64,000 nucleotides of DNA from Balanoglossus misakiensis (Eukaryota > Hemichordata), in assembly GCA_040954595.2 (NCBI GenBank), contig CM082591.2, positions 11,284,001 through 11,348,000 of the forward strand, in the 5' to 3' direction. A program made the translations under genes and the position numbers. The notes beneath the pieces were generated by a model. The model did not search any database. It saw nothing but the letters and a program-made list of their open reading frames with translations, and was not told the origin of the DNA. Below, piece after piece: positions 1-9,953 of this stretch; the first letter of the stretch is position 1, and each line of letters begins with the position of its first letter.

Positions 1-9
1 TCAACGTTA

Positions 10-751
10 ATGGCCCTTGCATTGAGAGTGTGTCTAGATAAACTTAAGCTGAACTCTGATGCATCAGCGCAACTAGAAGAACAGACCCGTGGCCAGATTT
101 GTAACCCCTTATGGTTTGAAGCCAGGAAATTCAGATTAACGAGCATCAAATTTGGGGGGGTGTTGTTAAAAAAAGACCACGGGGAAATCATAGCAAATTT
201 GTACGGAGCTTATTAATCACAAAAGACATGTCGCATATTCCAGCAATAAAATATGGCCAGGATAACGAATCAAAAGCTTTAAAAAATATGAAGATTTCAT
301 GATAAGTAGTGGTAGGCAGGTTTCTGTTTTTAGGGTGGGTTTGGTTGTTAACCCATCAATGTCCTGGTGTGGTGCATCACCAGATGCCAAAGTTATCGAT
401 GAACACAGTGGTGTTGGGATTGCCGATATAAAATGTGCGTATGCATATAGAGATGTTAGCCCAAGAGATGCCTGTAGTGACACAAGATTTTATTGTGAAT
501 TAGTGGATGGTGTGCCTCGTCTTAAGAAAAATCACAATTATTATTATCAAGTTCAAGGCCAGATGGGCATATGTGGTGTGTCATGGTGCGACTTCGTTTT
601 ATACACAAATAAAGGTCTGTTGATAGAGAGAATAAAGTTTGACGTTTCTTTCTGGGAGTCAATGATGGAAAAACTTATTGGTTTTTACGAGACACATTTT
701 GTTCCTGTAGCATCTGAAATGATAGATTTTGTAAATATAGATGCAAATTAA
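10..751 (+). pseudogene. YqaJ-type exonuclease, frameshifted transposon relic
   Basis: Two reading frames together resemble a YqaJ/lambda-exonuclease-like viral recombinase domain. The first (10-216) contains a WFEARKFRLTS stretch that fits the start of the domain. The second (from 299) has GASPDAKV, which fits the SPD motif carrying a metal-binding aspartate, then IADIKCAY in place of the usual E-x-K motif, then YYYQVQGQMG, the typical Q motif. The two parts are out of frame: peptide resembling the linking segment (AIKYGQDNESKAL) is read at about 238-280 and the frame changes in the A-run at 281-286. The glutamate of E-x-K is aspartate here. These breaks suggest a dead copy, although unrecognised introns are possible. 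YqaJ genes travel with some animal DNA transposons (ISL2EU/IS4EU, from memory), which fits the THAP/DDE relic at 1772-3093. The 5' end may lie outside the window. Confidence 0.7.
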
Positions 752-907
752 GCTGAAATGATAGATTTTGTAAATATAGATGCAAATTAAGCTGAAATGA
801 TAGATTTTGTAAATATAGGAGCAAATTAAGCTGAAATGATAGATTTTGTAAATATAGGAGCAAATTAAGCTGAAATGATAGATTTTGTAAATATAGGTGC
901 AAATTAA
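714..907 (+). repeat. 39-bp tandem repeat, 5 copies
   Basis: Five near-identical 39-bp units begin inside the last codons of the YqaJ-like frame and run past its stop at 749-751. Each unit carries its own in-frame TAA, so the array adds no protein sequence. Units differ at only one or two positions, so the expansion is recent compared with the decay of the gene. Confidence 0.9.
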
Positions 908-1183
908 ACAACTATTGTACTAGCAGTATGGAATTCAGTCTTGTTTTATTGTTGTCTTAATATGCACAATACAATTCAACAAAAACAATTACCATAAGAT
1001 ATCTCATACATGACCCTGTTATTTATTATATTAAAGCCACAGTATTTCTCGTAGGGGCAAAATTTTGTTTGAAACGGCATCTATAATTTCTAAAAGTAGA
1101 TGATAATTGATACTGAATCGAACAGTCATCATCCCCAGCTCTGCTGATAAACTCATACAATTTACAATATAACGAGTGAAGAA
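908..1183. other. No gene seen
   Basis: AT-rich sequence between the 39-bp repeat and the palindrome at 1184. No coding potential or structured repeat is apparent. Confidence 0.5.
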
Positions 1184-1256
1184 TGACTTTCTGTCCGGAC
1201 AGAAAGTCACGTGAGTCAGGCTAATGTTGACACACGTGACTAGTGCGCATGCGCAC
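1184..1256. promoter_or_regulatory. Palindrome with E-boxes and an NRF1-like site
   Basis: Positions 1184-1209 form a perfect 26-bp palindrome centred on TCCGGA. It is followed by CACGTGA at 1209-1215, another CACGTGA at about 1233-1239, and the 14-bp palindrome GTGCGCATGCGCAC at 1243-1256, which fits the NRF1 consensus (YGCGCAYGCGCR). The cluster looks like a CpG-type promoter core, but no downstream gene is recognised. An open frame begins at 1374 (61 codons) with no known family. Confidence 0.35.
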
Positions 1257-1771
1257 TCAAATGTGAATCTATGCGGAAGAGGTTTGGTCGCCCCAAATCA
1301 AGCGACTCGGCGAAGAAATGCGCACTAATTCGGCGAAATTTTGGGAAGATAACTTTATGGGAGAAATCAGTCGATGGAACCAGATCAAATCCGAAAATGG
1401 TCTGACCATCAAAATGTCAAAGTGGCACGTTTGCTGATCGACATGTACAACATTTCCGTTGTAAACAAACCCGCGCATCATTTCAAGTGTTACAGGCAAT
1501 ATTTACAGCTTGCACGTAGCTACAGTTGCCCAAACCTTTCTTACATCTTCATTATATAGTATTCCATGATGGATGTACTGGAAAAACGGGCTTTTTTCGA
1601 TGATGAAAAATGGATGCACACGAGAAATACTGGGGCTTTAAAATCTCAGTATTGTCCCGTTATAGCCCCAGTAACACTAATTTTGAGACTCTGTGTCAGT
1701 ATTTTTTGTTGTTACTCCATATTTCCAAAACATGATGAAAAAAAACACAGAAATGTTATTACCACTGTGCT
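1257..1771. other. No recognised gene
   Basis: Contains a 61-codon open frame (1374-1559, +) beginning MEPDQIRKWSDHQ and a 69-codon frame (1566-1775). Neither matches a family I know. They could be a first exon or chance frames between the two transposon relics. Confidence 0.3.
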
Positions 1772-3093
1772 TTAATCTGGCACAGAAATGATTGGGTTCT
1801 GGAAGAGAGTCAAAAGTGCACAGACTGTCCATATCTGATTGATTGACCCTGTTAATGACATAGGGATCACAGAATCAAAAATATGGAAATTTTTCACTTT
1901 ATTTCTTGCTCTTTCTACATGGATTCTTTCTGATGCAATCTGCTGAGTTTCAATAACATCATAATCTGGCATTTGTCCCTTTTGCCCCAGAAATGGTGGG
2001 ATATTGAGCTTTACATTGATTGGATCAAGTAGATCCTGAATATCAAAGCCTTTGTCAGCTAGTATGCAATCTCCTGGCTCAAATGAATTTTGCAATAGGC
2101 CACTTCTGATGGTCAAATCACGATCTGAAATACTACCAGTGTACAGCTGTGAGACAAAGCTGATGTTACCAGCAGGACTGATTCCAATCAGACCTTTCAG
2201 TGTGTTTGTTGATTTATAATTTCTATATGATTGAGATTTCAACATTAATGATGATGGCATTTCAATCTTTATTTCTGTTGCATCAATGATTATACGTGTA
2301 TCAGCATATTTCTCTTTGAATGAATCTGGCATTGTGTTCACAACAACCTGCTTAGATGGCCATATATTTATGGTACCAAGTCGGAGATACAGAAAATTTG
2401 ACCGAACAGAACAATATTACTGACAGTGGTGACAGAAACTGAAAATCGATATGACAAATCACGCTAAAAAAGACCCAACCGTACCCTGCACAAAAAAAGA
2501 AAAAAATGATTTTGCACAGACAATTTCCACGGTCTTCCAACCTTTGTTCCAGTCTGCTGGTGGGAACTTGCTGTCTGGCGAACATTTACGAGGTTTTCAC
2601 CATTTGGCCCAGGGTTTACATATTTTAGAAGGGAATTAAAAACATGAATATTAGGAAAACCTGTGTAAAAAGAAATATCACACTCTTTGATGTTCTGTAT
2701 CGAAAATTCGGAGTTGCGAAGAGCAATCTCCAGACGATGGTTCTCTACAGTTAATTGTTGGATTTTGTTTTTAAGTTCCTCCATTTCTTTGGCCATGATT
2801 TCAAAACGCGAGGAAGTTTCTTCATCAGCCCTTGCAACCTTGGTCGATGCATCCCCAGATTCCAACTGCATCATGGTTGTCTGGTTCTCATCCATTTTGC
2901 ACAACCGCGACAGTTGCAGAGCATTTAATGGCCGACTTGGCTTAGGCTGAGCTGTTATATGAGGAATATCTTCCCAACACTTAAAAACACACGGGACAGC
3001 CCCTGAATGAATCGTCCTCCTGCCACTGAATTGGTGAAACTCAATATCATCTTCTCTGAAATGGAGGGAGCAAACAACTGTATGATTTCCAAC
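1772..3093 (-). pseudogene. THAP-domain DDE transposase, frameshifted
   Basis: Reading leftwards from 3093, after a good acceptor (CAG at 3096-3094 behind a T-rich tract), the frame gives VVCSLHFREDD and then GAVPCVF. These are the C-x2-H and closing AVPxxF parts of a THAP zinc-finger DNA-binding domain. A coiled-coil-like segment (about 2840-2720) and a conserved FYTGFPN block follow. Codons 2341-1772 give the DDE_Tnp_4-type catalytic core: IIIDATEIKIE (first D), ADKGFD (second D) and RIHVERARNKVK (E). Between about 2460 and 2345 the frame changes at least twice, because pieces resembling RDLSYRFSVSVTTVS and then NFLYLRLGTINIWPSKQ lie in different frames. The copy is therefore dead. The first THAP exon, with the first cysteine pair, was not found. 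It probably belonged to the same transposon as the converging YqaJ relic. Confidence 0.85.
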
Positions 3094-3198
3094 CTGAAAA
3101 ATAAAAAAAAATAAGCAATAGTAGAGGGATTATATTTTAGATTCAGCATGTTTCCAAAGACTTGATTTGTGTTGGAAAGTTACACAGTGGCTGTGACC

Positions 3199-6111
3199 AT
3201 AGACCCTAGAGAAAGAAGGACGCGCAATTGCGGCAAAGATCAAAGGGTTTGCAGTCTTCGGACTGAGCGCGATTCCCATTATCAAAACACCGCAAAGCAT
3301 GCTGGGAAATTTCAGCACTCATTGACCTCTGTTATGGCGGCCAAGAACCCAGCGTACGTGGAGAGATTTCAATCCAATTTTTTTCCATGTTTTGAGAGTA
3401 CTTGACAGATTTCGTTATCTTTGTGAAAATTATTGAAGTAAAGCAATAAGAGAATCAAAGAGATGAATTCGGTAGATTTGCGAAAAATAAAAATAAAAGA
3501 GTTACCTTTGACCCCTTCTATTTTAGCCTTCAGAGGCATATACCAACTTTGATTTTTTGTGCCTTTTCATCCAAAGCTTCAATGGACGAGAAAAAACGTG
3601 GTATATACTCTATTTCATTAGAACTTTGTTGGAAACTATCGTATATCATGATCAACGACTGAATAGAGACTGTGGGACGTCTCCAATTGGTGTTGTTAAA
3701 TTGGCGATTTTGTAGCAAAATACCGTGATTTTGCCGTGTCGTAGTAAAAAAAATCCAGACGCAAATGTCATGCAGAGTGTTTATTTTAATCACTCATCAC
3801 CTCTTATGCTCATTTTTTCGTCCAGAAAATCTTGCCCGTAAATTCCACACTTTCTGACAGGGTCTTCCTGGCACACACTGTTTTTGGGTGAAAATGCAGT
3901 GATTTGTTTGATTTTTTGTGCCTTTTCATCCAAAGAGTGAAAACTTTTCAAACTCGAATTTCTGGGGTCATAGATACTTTATTGTTATCATACGAACCTA
4001 TTTTAGCTAGTGCTAAGCCTCTAAAAAAATATGCAGTCCCTTGAAGTGAAGCATAAAACGTAGTTTGTCGATATTTTGGTTATGAATGTTTGTGGGCCTT
4101 CAATCAATAATTTATCAGGTACGACCATCCGCAGTGCCCAAAATACTTACGATACATGTTGTTATTTCGTAATCACACCGATCGAACACAGATACCTCGC
4201 GTGGATGCATGCACCATGTCGTTTTTCAACGGTTTTGTGAATTTAATACCAATTTCAAGGGAAGTGCTTGCAGTCATGTATCCCACAATCAGCCAAAATA
4301 AGACTCCAACAGCGAAAAAAGAGACGCATCTGGAACAAACACGCATATTTACTTCCTCTGACTTCCGTAAGAACCGCGATTACATGCAGAATTACCCCAC
4401 TAGAGCCCATGTGTGTACCCTAATCACATGGGTCAGTCTCTGACACAGAGATATCAACGCCCCTTTCATGACGTTCAAGCCTGATGACAGCATCATTGAT
4501 CAATGGGTGGGTAGATATACTCATAACTGACATGATCTTATATATAAATATTCAGATATTTGTTTACAACAAACTTAGATGTATCGAATAAACTTTGAGC
4601 AAAAGCGTGAAGCCTTGCCTTTCCTGGCGGGAGATTGACGCATGTTGTTTACGTTACCATGGCGCCATAGAAATAGTAACGCTATTTAGCATATCACGTG
4701 CACTAAATGACACCCACTGGTTGGCGTATTCAAAAGGTCATAACATTTTGGGGTCATCAGTCGGCAGACTGAAAGTCATTGAGAAATTGTGGTTTCTCGT
4801 CATTCAATTGAGGTTCATTGGTCAGAGAAAGTCGTCTGGGAATCGACAGGTTTCGCTGCTTGCTGCATATGCTGAAATATTGCACCAGCACCATTTTAGC
4901 AACCACGATCTGTCAAATTTTGGTCAGTTCCATAGGCATCGCCATGCAATTTGCAGTGCGGGGCTGGTAAATTCAAGTGTTGATGTTTTTTCTGAGTTAA
5001 TTTTTGTAAAAAAATCACGTTGGTTTTTGGATTTGTCACAGCGAGTAAGGAACTTAATGTCAGTTCTTTGTTAAAAGCTAAGCTCGCTGGATTTTTTTCG
5101 TGTTGGAGACACTGCGACTTGTAATTTCTGTTTCCGACCGTAATTTTCCCGACACTCGACAGCGTAGTCAGCCTTTTTGAATACTTAATGAGTGATAATG
5201 GACACGCCCACTTTTCGCGCTCAGTCCGAAGACTGTTGGGGATTATCGGTATGACGATGTTCTTTTGCATATAATTAACACCTAGGACGGTGGCACGCGT
5301 GAATCTCCACTTTGGCACGCGTCGATGTCATTAGCATATCATTAACATATCACCAAAAAAATAAACGCAACTCTGTGATGCGCGACAGTAACCAAAACTG
5401 GCACTCCTATATTTCAGCAGCCACTGCGTTTTTTTCTAAAATTCAAAAAGTATTACGTTGTCTGTGCTATTTATTATGGTTATAGTGTTCGTCTGTCGGT
5501 TGAACGGTCATTTCTAGTGCCACAGGCTTCATTTAAAAATTGTAAACAAATCATCCATGTTTTTTGCATGTCCGACTGGGCACTCATACTTCTTGGTAAT
5601 GCTGACACTTTTCGTAGTAATTTTATGTTTGCGTGAAGCATTGAAACAAAAATTGTGGTTTAGGGGCATTTTATTTCGCAGTGCGTGAACAATGAAACAG
5701 ATTTCACGAAAACAATTTGTAAACAAACTTTGTGGATTTTCACGTGTGCGCTATGGCCGCCATCTTGGTTTCTCATGGTTGACGACGACAGGAAGCCCTA
5801 GGTACGGTTAGCTCACAGCCTTGTCAAATACCGGGACTGTTCGACAAAAGATGCTTGTTTTGGACGCTGTCAGACTCAGAAGTGCCAAATTCGTGTTTAA
5901 CTTGTCCAGATGTGTTCCATAAATGATCGCTGCAGTTCAACCACGTTGCAGTTTTCTCGTCTTTTCTCGCAAAACGCGAGACTTTACGTAAGTTTATACA
6001 TAGTTTATTTGCAAATTGGATTATTGAGGATTATCCGGAAATAATGTATGCAAAAGAACATCGTTTCAAGAAAAACCTGGAGTTGCGCGTCCTTCTTTCT
6101 CTAGGGTCTAT
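3199..6111. mobile_element. 2.9 kb DNA transposon with 9-bp target duplication
   Basis: The ends are a perfect 29-bp terminal inverted repeat starting ATAGACCCTAGAG. It is flanked on both sides by GCTGTGACC (3190-3198 and 6112-6120), a perfect 9-bp target-site duplication. Eight- to nine-bp duplications fit Mutator-like or Merlin-type transposition; the superfamily is not settled because I recognise no transposase inside. Internally there is a perfect 19-bp inverted repeat (3253-3271 with 5216-5234) and a perfect 28-bp direct repeat (3549-3576 and 3908-3935). It inserted just upstream, in transposase sense, of the THAP exon at 3093. One small membrane-anchor-like open frame lies inside (4173-4346). 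It is probably non-autonomous. Confidence 0.8.
4173..4346 (-). CDS. Unrecognised 57-residue frame with one membrane segment
   Basis: Reading on the minus strand, ATG at 4346 opens 57 codons ending in TGA at 4175-4173. The protein starts MRVCSR and then has about 17 hydrophobic residues (about 8-24, VSFFAVGVLFWLIVGY) followed by a polar tail. That is the shape of a type II signal anchor, as at the start of Golgi enzymes. A possible splice donor (GTATCT) lies near the end of the frame, so it could be a captured first coding exon inside the 2.9 kb transposon. No homologue is recognised, and a chance frame is equally possible. Confidence 0.25.
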   Translation of the reverse strand: MRVCSRCVSFFAVGVLFWLIVGYMTASTSLEIGIKFTKPLKNDMVHASTRGICVRSV

Positions 6112-6278
6112 GCTGTGACCTATATTTATATATGTACAACAATTACATAATGAAATTTTCATCTAATTCTTTAGACAGGAATATTTGATTTTTCATTTTT
6201 CATAACAGCAAGATGGTGTTTAGGGCTTTAAACAAATCGCTCCACAAATGTTCATTTTAAGAAATTTAAATACCTTAA

Positions 6279-7073
6279 GATGGGTCCCTAGGATCTTTTT
6301 GCCCGTTGCTATGGGCCTTTATAGGACATTACACCCCGATTTGGACTAAGCCGTTTTCAGAGTCTAACAAGGGGCTGGTAACTAGTTAAAAATACGCACG
6401 ATTGTGAGCGCGCGCCCCCTGACGCCATTGATATGCAAATTAGTTAGGTCAAATTTCAAAAGCCTAAGGCTTTTTATTCCGTGACCTCAAAAACGAACTT
6501 GATACGTATTCATTAGTTGCTTGAACCAGGGAAGATCGTGACGGATTTTGTTTTCGAATATTATCGTTGTATCCTACGATTTCAGCATACCCGTACCACA
6601 CCTGAAAAAGTCATCGATTTGGGGTGTTTTTGGACGCACTCTTCCACTGGTATCGCTTCTTAGCACGACGAAAACCGAAAAAACGATCCGTCACACTATG
6701 CGGAAGTGCGTTCTCAACAAGCAGGTCAAATTTGGCTGGCCTACGTCGCCTGTGAAAAAAGCCTTAGGGATTTTCGTGAACGGTACAAAATCTCTGTGTA
6801 CAAAACATTGGATTTTTAGCGTTCGATCCAGTTACTGTGGTTACAGGACGCGCACGCTATCGCTGACCGCTGCTTTGCCGTATTAGCGTGGCGGCCTATG
6901 GCCGGGCGGTAGCTGCCGTAAACATACTCAGACAGGGGGTGTGCACACAATCGTGTGTATTTTTAACTAGTTACAAGCCCCTTGTCGGACGTTCATAACG
7001 GTTTCGATCAAAATTGAGTGTAGTGTCCTATAAAGGCCCATAGCAACGAGCAAAAAGATCCTAGGGACCCATC
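6279..7073. mobile_element. 795-bp TTAA transposon, copy 1
   Basis: Flanked by TTAA at 6275-6278 and 7074-7077. The termini are inverted repeats starting GATGGGTCCCTAGGATC; they match closely for about 55 bp and more loosely for about 150 bp. A second copy of exactly the same length lies at 41689-42483 in opposite orientation. TTAA duplication fits piggyBac or Kolobok, and the purine start (GA) suits Kolobok better. The shared 112-codon open frame (6548-6886) shows no transposase motif, so I treat the element as non-autonomous. Confidence 0.85.
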
Positions 7074-7077
7074 TTAA

Positions 7078-7983
7078 AGGACTTGTCTTCATCACGTCTT
7101 ATTTTTGTCAGCCATATCTTTTTCATTTCTTCATTTTGTGGGAATTTATGATACGTAACAGTACCATGCCCTGGAACAGAAAACTTCCCATAGCTGGTAC
7201 AGCGTGGCACAGCACAGTTTTTTTTTTTTTGTAGCATTCCTGGAGCTCACCTTAGAAAAAAGCTTAATAAAAAAATAATATGTGATGTAAAAATATATGA
7301 AAAAACATGGTGGTATCTACAAGTTATGCTGATCACAGCTACCATTTGCAATCAAGCAAACAAATCCATATTCCCTCTATAGGATATACCTATTGTTGAT
7401 TCCTAAGGTGAACTTATTTGTAATAAATATTATCAATAGTCATTACTTATGCACAGCCTAAGCTGAGATTTCAAAGAATTGGGATTCCATCGCGCTTTGG
7501 GGATTAATAGCATAGTAACATAGTGTTGGTATTAACTGTCAGGAAATTTCACCACACAAACAATCGTCATTTAATAGGCACCCAGGAGACCCTGGCTGAC
7601 CCATGTATATTGCGGTTAAATAATCAAAAGATCGTGAAAGAAACAAAAACCAGAGGGGTGAGACAGTTGCTAATAGTATTTAGTTGTTCAGATATTGTGT
7701 CATTGTAGCTATTGGGTCTTTTGTATTAGTTGTGAATGAAAACTCGATCACTGAGCTGCGTAGAGCAAGTACGTTAACGCAGCCGAGGACATGAATAAGT
7801 AATAGGATGTAAATATTAAAGTAATGAATATTAATGCCGACGATGAATATTTATGAGTGACCGGCAGTCTGAAATTACTTGGCAGAACCAAATAAGGACT
7901 TTGAGAAGAAAACTGAAATCGCACTCACCATTTTTGCAGCCATTTCCAGCTTCCCGCGACCGCGTTGAAAAAAGACCAGGCGC
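7078..7983. other. No recognised gene
   Basis: Low-complexity A/T-rich sequence. On the minus strand near 7930-7960 a short ATGGCTGCAAAAATG is followed by a donor-like GTGAGT, which could be a first exon, but nothing links it to a known gene. Confidence 0.3.
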
Positions 7984-8263
7984 CAAGTAAGAAAAAAACC
8001 GTTGACAAAATGGCTTCTTCAAACTTTCCCCCGAATGACGTCATCGCCTGTAGAGGGCGCTACTTATGAAAGTGTGTATACCATTTCAACTTACTATTAC
8101 ATGTACTCAAAGTCTTGCCACGAAAAGTAAGAAAAAAAACGTTGACAAAATGGCTTCTTCAAACTTTCCCCCGAATGACGTCATCGCCTGTAGAGGGCGC
8201 TACTTATGAAAGTGTGTATACCATTTCAACTTACTATTACATGTACTCAAAGTCTTGCCACGA
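7984..8263. repeat. 140-bp direct tandem duplication
   Basis: Two adjacent copies, about 7984-8123 and 8124-8263, are almost identical. Each contains GTAAGAAAAAAA, ACGTCATCGCCTG and the TATGAAAGTGTGTATACC block. The near identity indicates a recent duplication. Confidence 0.85.
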
Positions 8264-8511
8264 TTTAAAAGATGAACTTTGTTGGGTGACGGCATGTAAT
8301 CAGGATCACTCGAAAAATCCGTAATTTCTCCACTGCGGCTTGATAGAAAATCTTTATCGTGAACGGAGTTGGCTGGACTCGTGCTTTGCAATTTTTCCTC
8401 TGTCCCGCTCTGACTTGTACTTTCTTCTGGACTCTGGCTGCCTGTACAATTGACGCGTTTTGCCCTCAGTCCACTTTCGGACAAAGCCTTAAATCGGATT
8501 TTGCACTTCAA
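8200..8511 (-). other. Unrecognised 103-codon open frame
   Basis: The frame begins MKCKIRFKALSESGLRAKR and has an acidic serine-rich middle including ITDFSSDPDYMPS. The composition is protein-like and recalls linker regions of transposon proteins, but I recognise no domain. Its C-terminal part overlaps the second copy of the 140-bp duplication. It could be an exon of a decayed element. Confidence 0.25.
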
Positions 8512-9192
8512 ATGTAGTGGTAAATAAACAAGACGTAATGCATTTATGGTGTTGTGGTCGTTTTCTATTATTTGAATGAGTCGATTTCAATTATCTGAAA
8601 AACCAGGTATGCGAACAAAATCGCCCCTGCCCGTGAGTTCAGATAATCAGTGTTCCACTGTATATTGCCATGTTATTGTGGGCTCATACCGGAGAGATTA
8701 GACGGACACAGGACATGTGTGTACAAGATAGACAGCCATGCTGCTTCTTTAGTGCTAACCGCATGCTCACGTGTTCAGCCTCATGCACAGCACATTTATA
8801 CATAACTGTTAATACATAACATAATGTATATGGACTGTAACAAAGTGGCCACTATATAGAGGTGGCCACTAACACAGGTTTGACTGTAATATCTGTTATG
8901 TTGCCACGACAGTCATTTACCTTTAACTTGATTATCCCGATGGAAAAAATATTCAAGTTTCCTTTCTCATATTCCCATATCAGTGGCAGAGTATGCCAGT
9001 ATCAGTGTAAAATTTTGTTGACATACTAGTATTTGCTAAACGCTAAAGCCCAAGTAGCTTTTGCCTTTTTTTCAGTATTTTTCACCTGAAGAATTATCTC
9101 TAGTTCCTTGTTCTGCTCTGGATAGCTTTATGAAATGTTCAGTCTTTAGCTTCTCAACAAAACTTGTACATGAGTAATGGCCATTGTGAATA
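8512..9192. other. No gene seen; probable MED25 intron or upstream DNA
   Basis: No exon could be defined. The stretch from about 9060 resembles sequence at 25580-25680 (shared phrases such as TTGTTCTGCTCTGG and TATGAAATGTT), so it contains part of a dispersed repeat. Confidence 0.35.
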
Positions 9193-9196
9193 TTAA

Positions 9197-9608
9197 GGAT
9201 GTACGTTCAGTAAAATTGAAAGTATTGTCATTTTTTTCAAATGTGGATTTTTGGATTCTCCTTTGTATGTTTAATGAAAATCCGTATTAAAATATAGGGG
9301 TCACCGCGCTTGTTTTTGAAATACAGAGCCATGAATTTATTCGAAAAAAGAAGAAAACTGCTGACGCAGCATTTTCCACCAATGGTTTGTCTATGGGCAA
9401 AAATTTTAACGCAATTTATCTCAAAATAGGGCGCGGTGACCCCTATATTTTATTTGACCAATGAATTTATATTTCCTGGACTGAGCTTTGTGTGAAATTT
9501 CGTGAAAATGACAATAGTAGAAGTTTGTTTTCTAGCGATTATCAATGTAATCCTATGGGGAAAAGACGGGTGCGCGCAGTTTCCGGTTTATGTTCTGCGC
9601 GTACATCC
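9197..9608. mobile_element. 412-bp TTAA MITE, copy A
   Basis: Flanked by TTAA (9193-9196, 9609-9612) with termini GGATGTACG and CGTACATCC. Another near-identical copy lies at 24242-24654 and a diverged one at 24220-25050. An inner inverted pair around AATATAGGGGTCACCGCG and CGCGGTGACCCCTATATT strengthens the hairpin character. It is non-coding and lies just upstream of the first MED25 exon found. Confidence 0.85.
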
Positions 9609-9801
9609 TTAATGAACTCAGACTAGAATTTATTTTTCAACAATAACATTGCTGATCAATATATAGAACACCTTTGTTTGAAAACCAAACTCTGAGTAAA
9701 TTCTTAATGTTTTACAGAGTAGAATAAGGTATTACAGCTGATATCCAAAGGTAACGTTGGAGTTTAATTGACATTTTAATACTACTGTGTTTACTTATCA
9801 G

Positions 9802-9953
9802 CAGGTATGCAGTCATCGATGCGAACAGGAGTGCAGTCAACACAACCGACAGTACCTAATGTGAGCGGCAGCAAGAATCCACCTGTCACCACTGGCACCA
9901 ATGTTGTTCGAACTCTGACACAGCCACAAGTACATGTACAAAACCAGTCATTG
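9802..9953 (+). CDS. MED25: MED25 exon: linker before ACID
   Basis: Acceptor AG at 9800-9801 and donor GT at 9954. The only open frame ([10 protein letters not shown]...) gives about 50 residues rich in Ser, Thr, Pro, Gln and Val, which suits the MED25 linker. It joins the next exon in phase 0. Because it enters with a split codon, at least one more exon lies upstream. Confidence 0.75.

Noticed and set aside
3130-3318. Minus-strand frame ending SLWKHAESKI as the first THAP exon
   Set aside because: It lacks the expected cysteine pair and tryptophan spacing and crosses the end of the 2.9 kb transposon, so it cannot be an original exon.
6548-6886. 112-codon frame conserved between the two 795-bp elements (also 41876-42214, -)
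   Set aside because: Its conservation follows from the near identity of the two copies. It has no transposase signature, and another overlapping frame is open too.
1-9800. Exons for the von Willebrand A domain of MED25
   Set aside because: I searched for the expected N-terminal exons on + and saw no matching frame with splice sites; the region is dominated by transposon relics. The exons may lie before position 1.
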